Shown here: one piece after another, positions 63,561 to 64,000 of the stretch
How the letters are laid out: each line of letters opens with the position of its first letter
Position numbering within the stretch: position 1 is the stretch's first letter
Source: Monoplex corrugatus
Taxonomy: Eukaryota; Mollusca; Gastropoda; Littorinimorpha; Ranellidae
DNA length: 64,000 nt
Assembly (NCBI GenBank): GCA_030674185.1
Contig: CM060312.1
Location: 24,610,961-24,674,960 of the forward strand
Direction: 5' to 3'
Translations under genes and position numbers: made by a program
Notes under the pieces: generated by a model
The model's database searches: none
The model's input: the letters and a program-made list of their open reading frames with translations, nothing else
Told to the model about the DNA's origin: nothing

Positions 63561-64000
63561 TTAACCCTTTCATTCCCTCACCCTATTCACCAGCTGAAAA
63601 TGACTTCACCCTTTCACTTCCTCACTCTGTCCACCATGCTTGCAGGAAGCCGGCGGTAGGGTGAGTCAGGAAGCTGGTGGATGGGGTGAGTCAGAAAGCT
63701 GGTGGATGGGGTGAGTCAGAAAGCTGGTGAATAGGATGAGTCAGAAGCTGGTGGATGGGGTGAGTCAGGAAGCTGGTGTATAGGGTGAGTCAGGAAGCTG
63801 GTGGATGGGGTGAGCCAGGAAGCTGGTAGACAGGGTGAGTCAGGAAGCTGGTGGATGGGGTGAGCCAGGAAGCTGGTAGACAGGGTGAGTCAGGAAGCTG
63901 GTGGATATGGTAAGTCAGGAAGCTGGTGGATGGAGTAAGTCAGAAAGCTGGTGAATAGGGTGAGTCAGGAAGCTGGTGGATAGGGTGAGTCAGGAAGCTG
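63561..64000. repeat. 25 bp minisatellite grown from a MITE, open at window end
   Basis: Begins TTAACCCTTTCATTCCCTCACC, the left end of the palindromic MITE, then from about 63640 a 24-25 bp unit (ggtgagtcaggaagctggtgg atggg) repeats at least 13 times to the last base. The unit is the MITE's internal half-palindrome. Confidence 0.85.

Overview
The window is eukaryotic nuclear DNA: spliced genes with long introns, non-LTR retrotransposons, DNA transposons, tRNA-derived SINEs, and very many (CA)n/(TG)n tracts. The mix (RTE-type and CR1/L2-type LINEs, several SINE families, Tc1 and piggyBac elements) fits a mollusc, most likely a marine snail. That assignment is inference; no rRNA or mitochondrial marker is present.

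Two conserved genes are recognised, convergently arranged. On the + strand, 405-14917, are the last four coding exons of CEP83 (CCDC41), a coiled-coil protein of centriole distal appendages. Its 10.7 kb last intron holds a full-length antisense RTE-type LINE (10605-14084) with an intact 1041-codon ORF and an 11 bp target-site duplication. On the - strand, 52132-36377, is a complete six-exon SENP8 (DEN1/NEDP1, the NEDD8 protease). Every splice junction and phase agrees, and the predicted His105 and Asp122 sit exactly three residues beyond human His102 and Asp119. The codon for the matching cysteine (166) carries one extra base, so this copy is frameshifted at its active site, or the assembly has an indel there.

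Layout: 1-14.9 kb CEP83 exons, introns and LINE fragments; 14.9-25.3 kb CEP83 3' flank with an 87 nt hairpin and SINEs; 25.3-36.4 kb SENP8 3' flank with piggyBac-like MITEs and SINEs; 36.4-52.1 kb SENP8, whose introns hold a 30 bp minisatellite, a composite CA/27 bp repeat, a CR1/L2-like LINE, an internally deleted piggyBac element and two phase-compatible exons of an unidentified gene; 52.13-52.19 kb a compact promoter with an adjoining ETS and CRE-like motif and a possible divergent + strand exon; 52.2-64 kb repeat-dominated DNA with two decayed LINEs, a Tc1 element inside a TA microsatellite, and a 25 bp minisatellite running off the end.

The most unusual signals are the lesion in the SENP8 cysteine codon; a dispersed near-palindromic MITE family bounded by TTAA, one copy of which seems to have expanded into the terminal minisatellite; microsatellite sequence serving as the 3' splice-site tract of one exon in each conserved gene; and the long hairpin in the probable CEP83 3' UTR.
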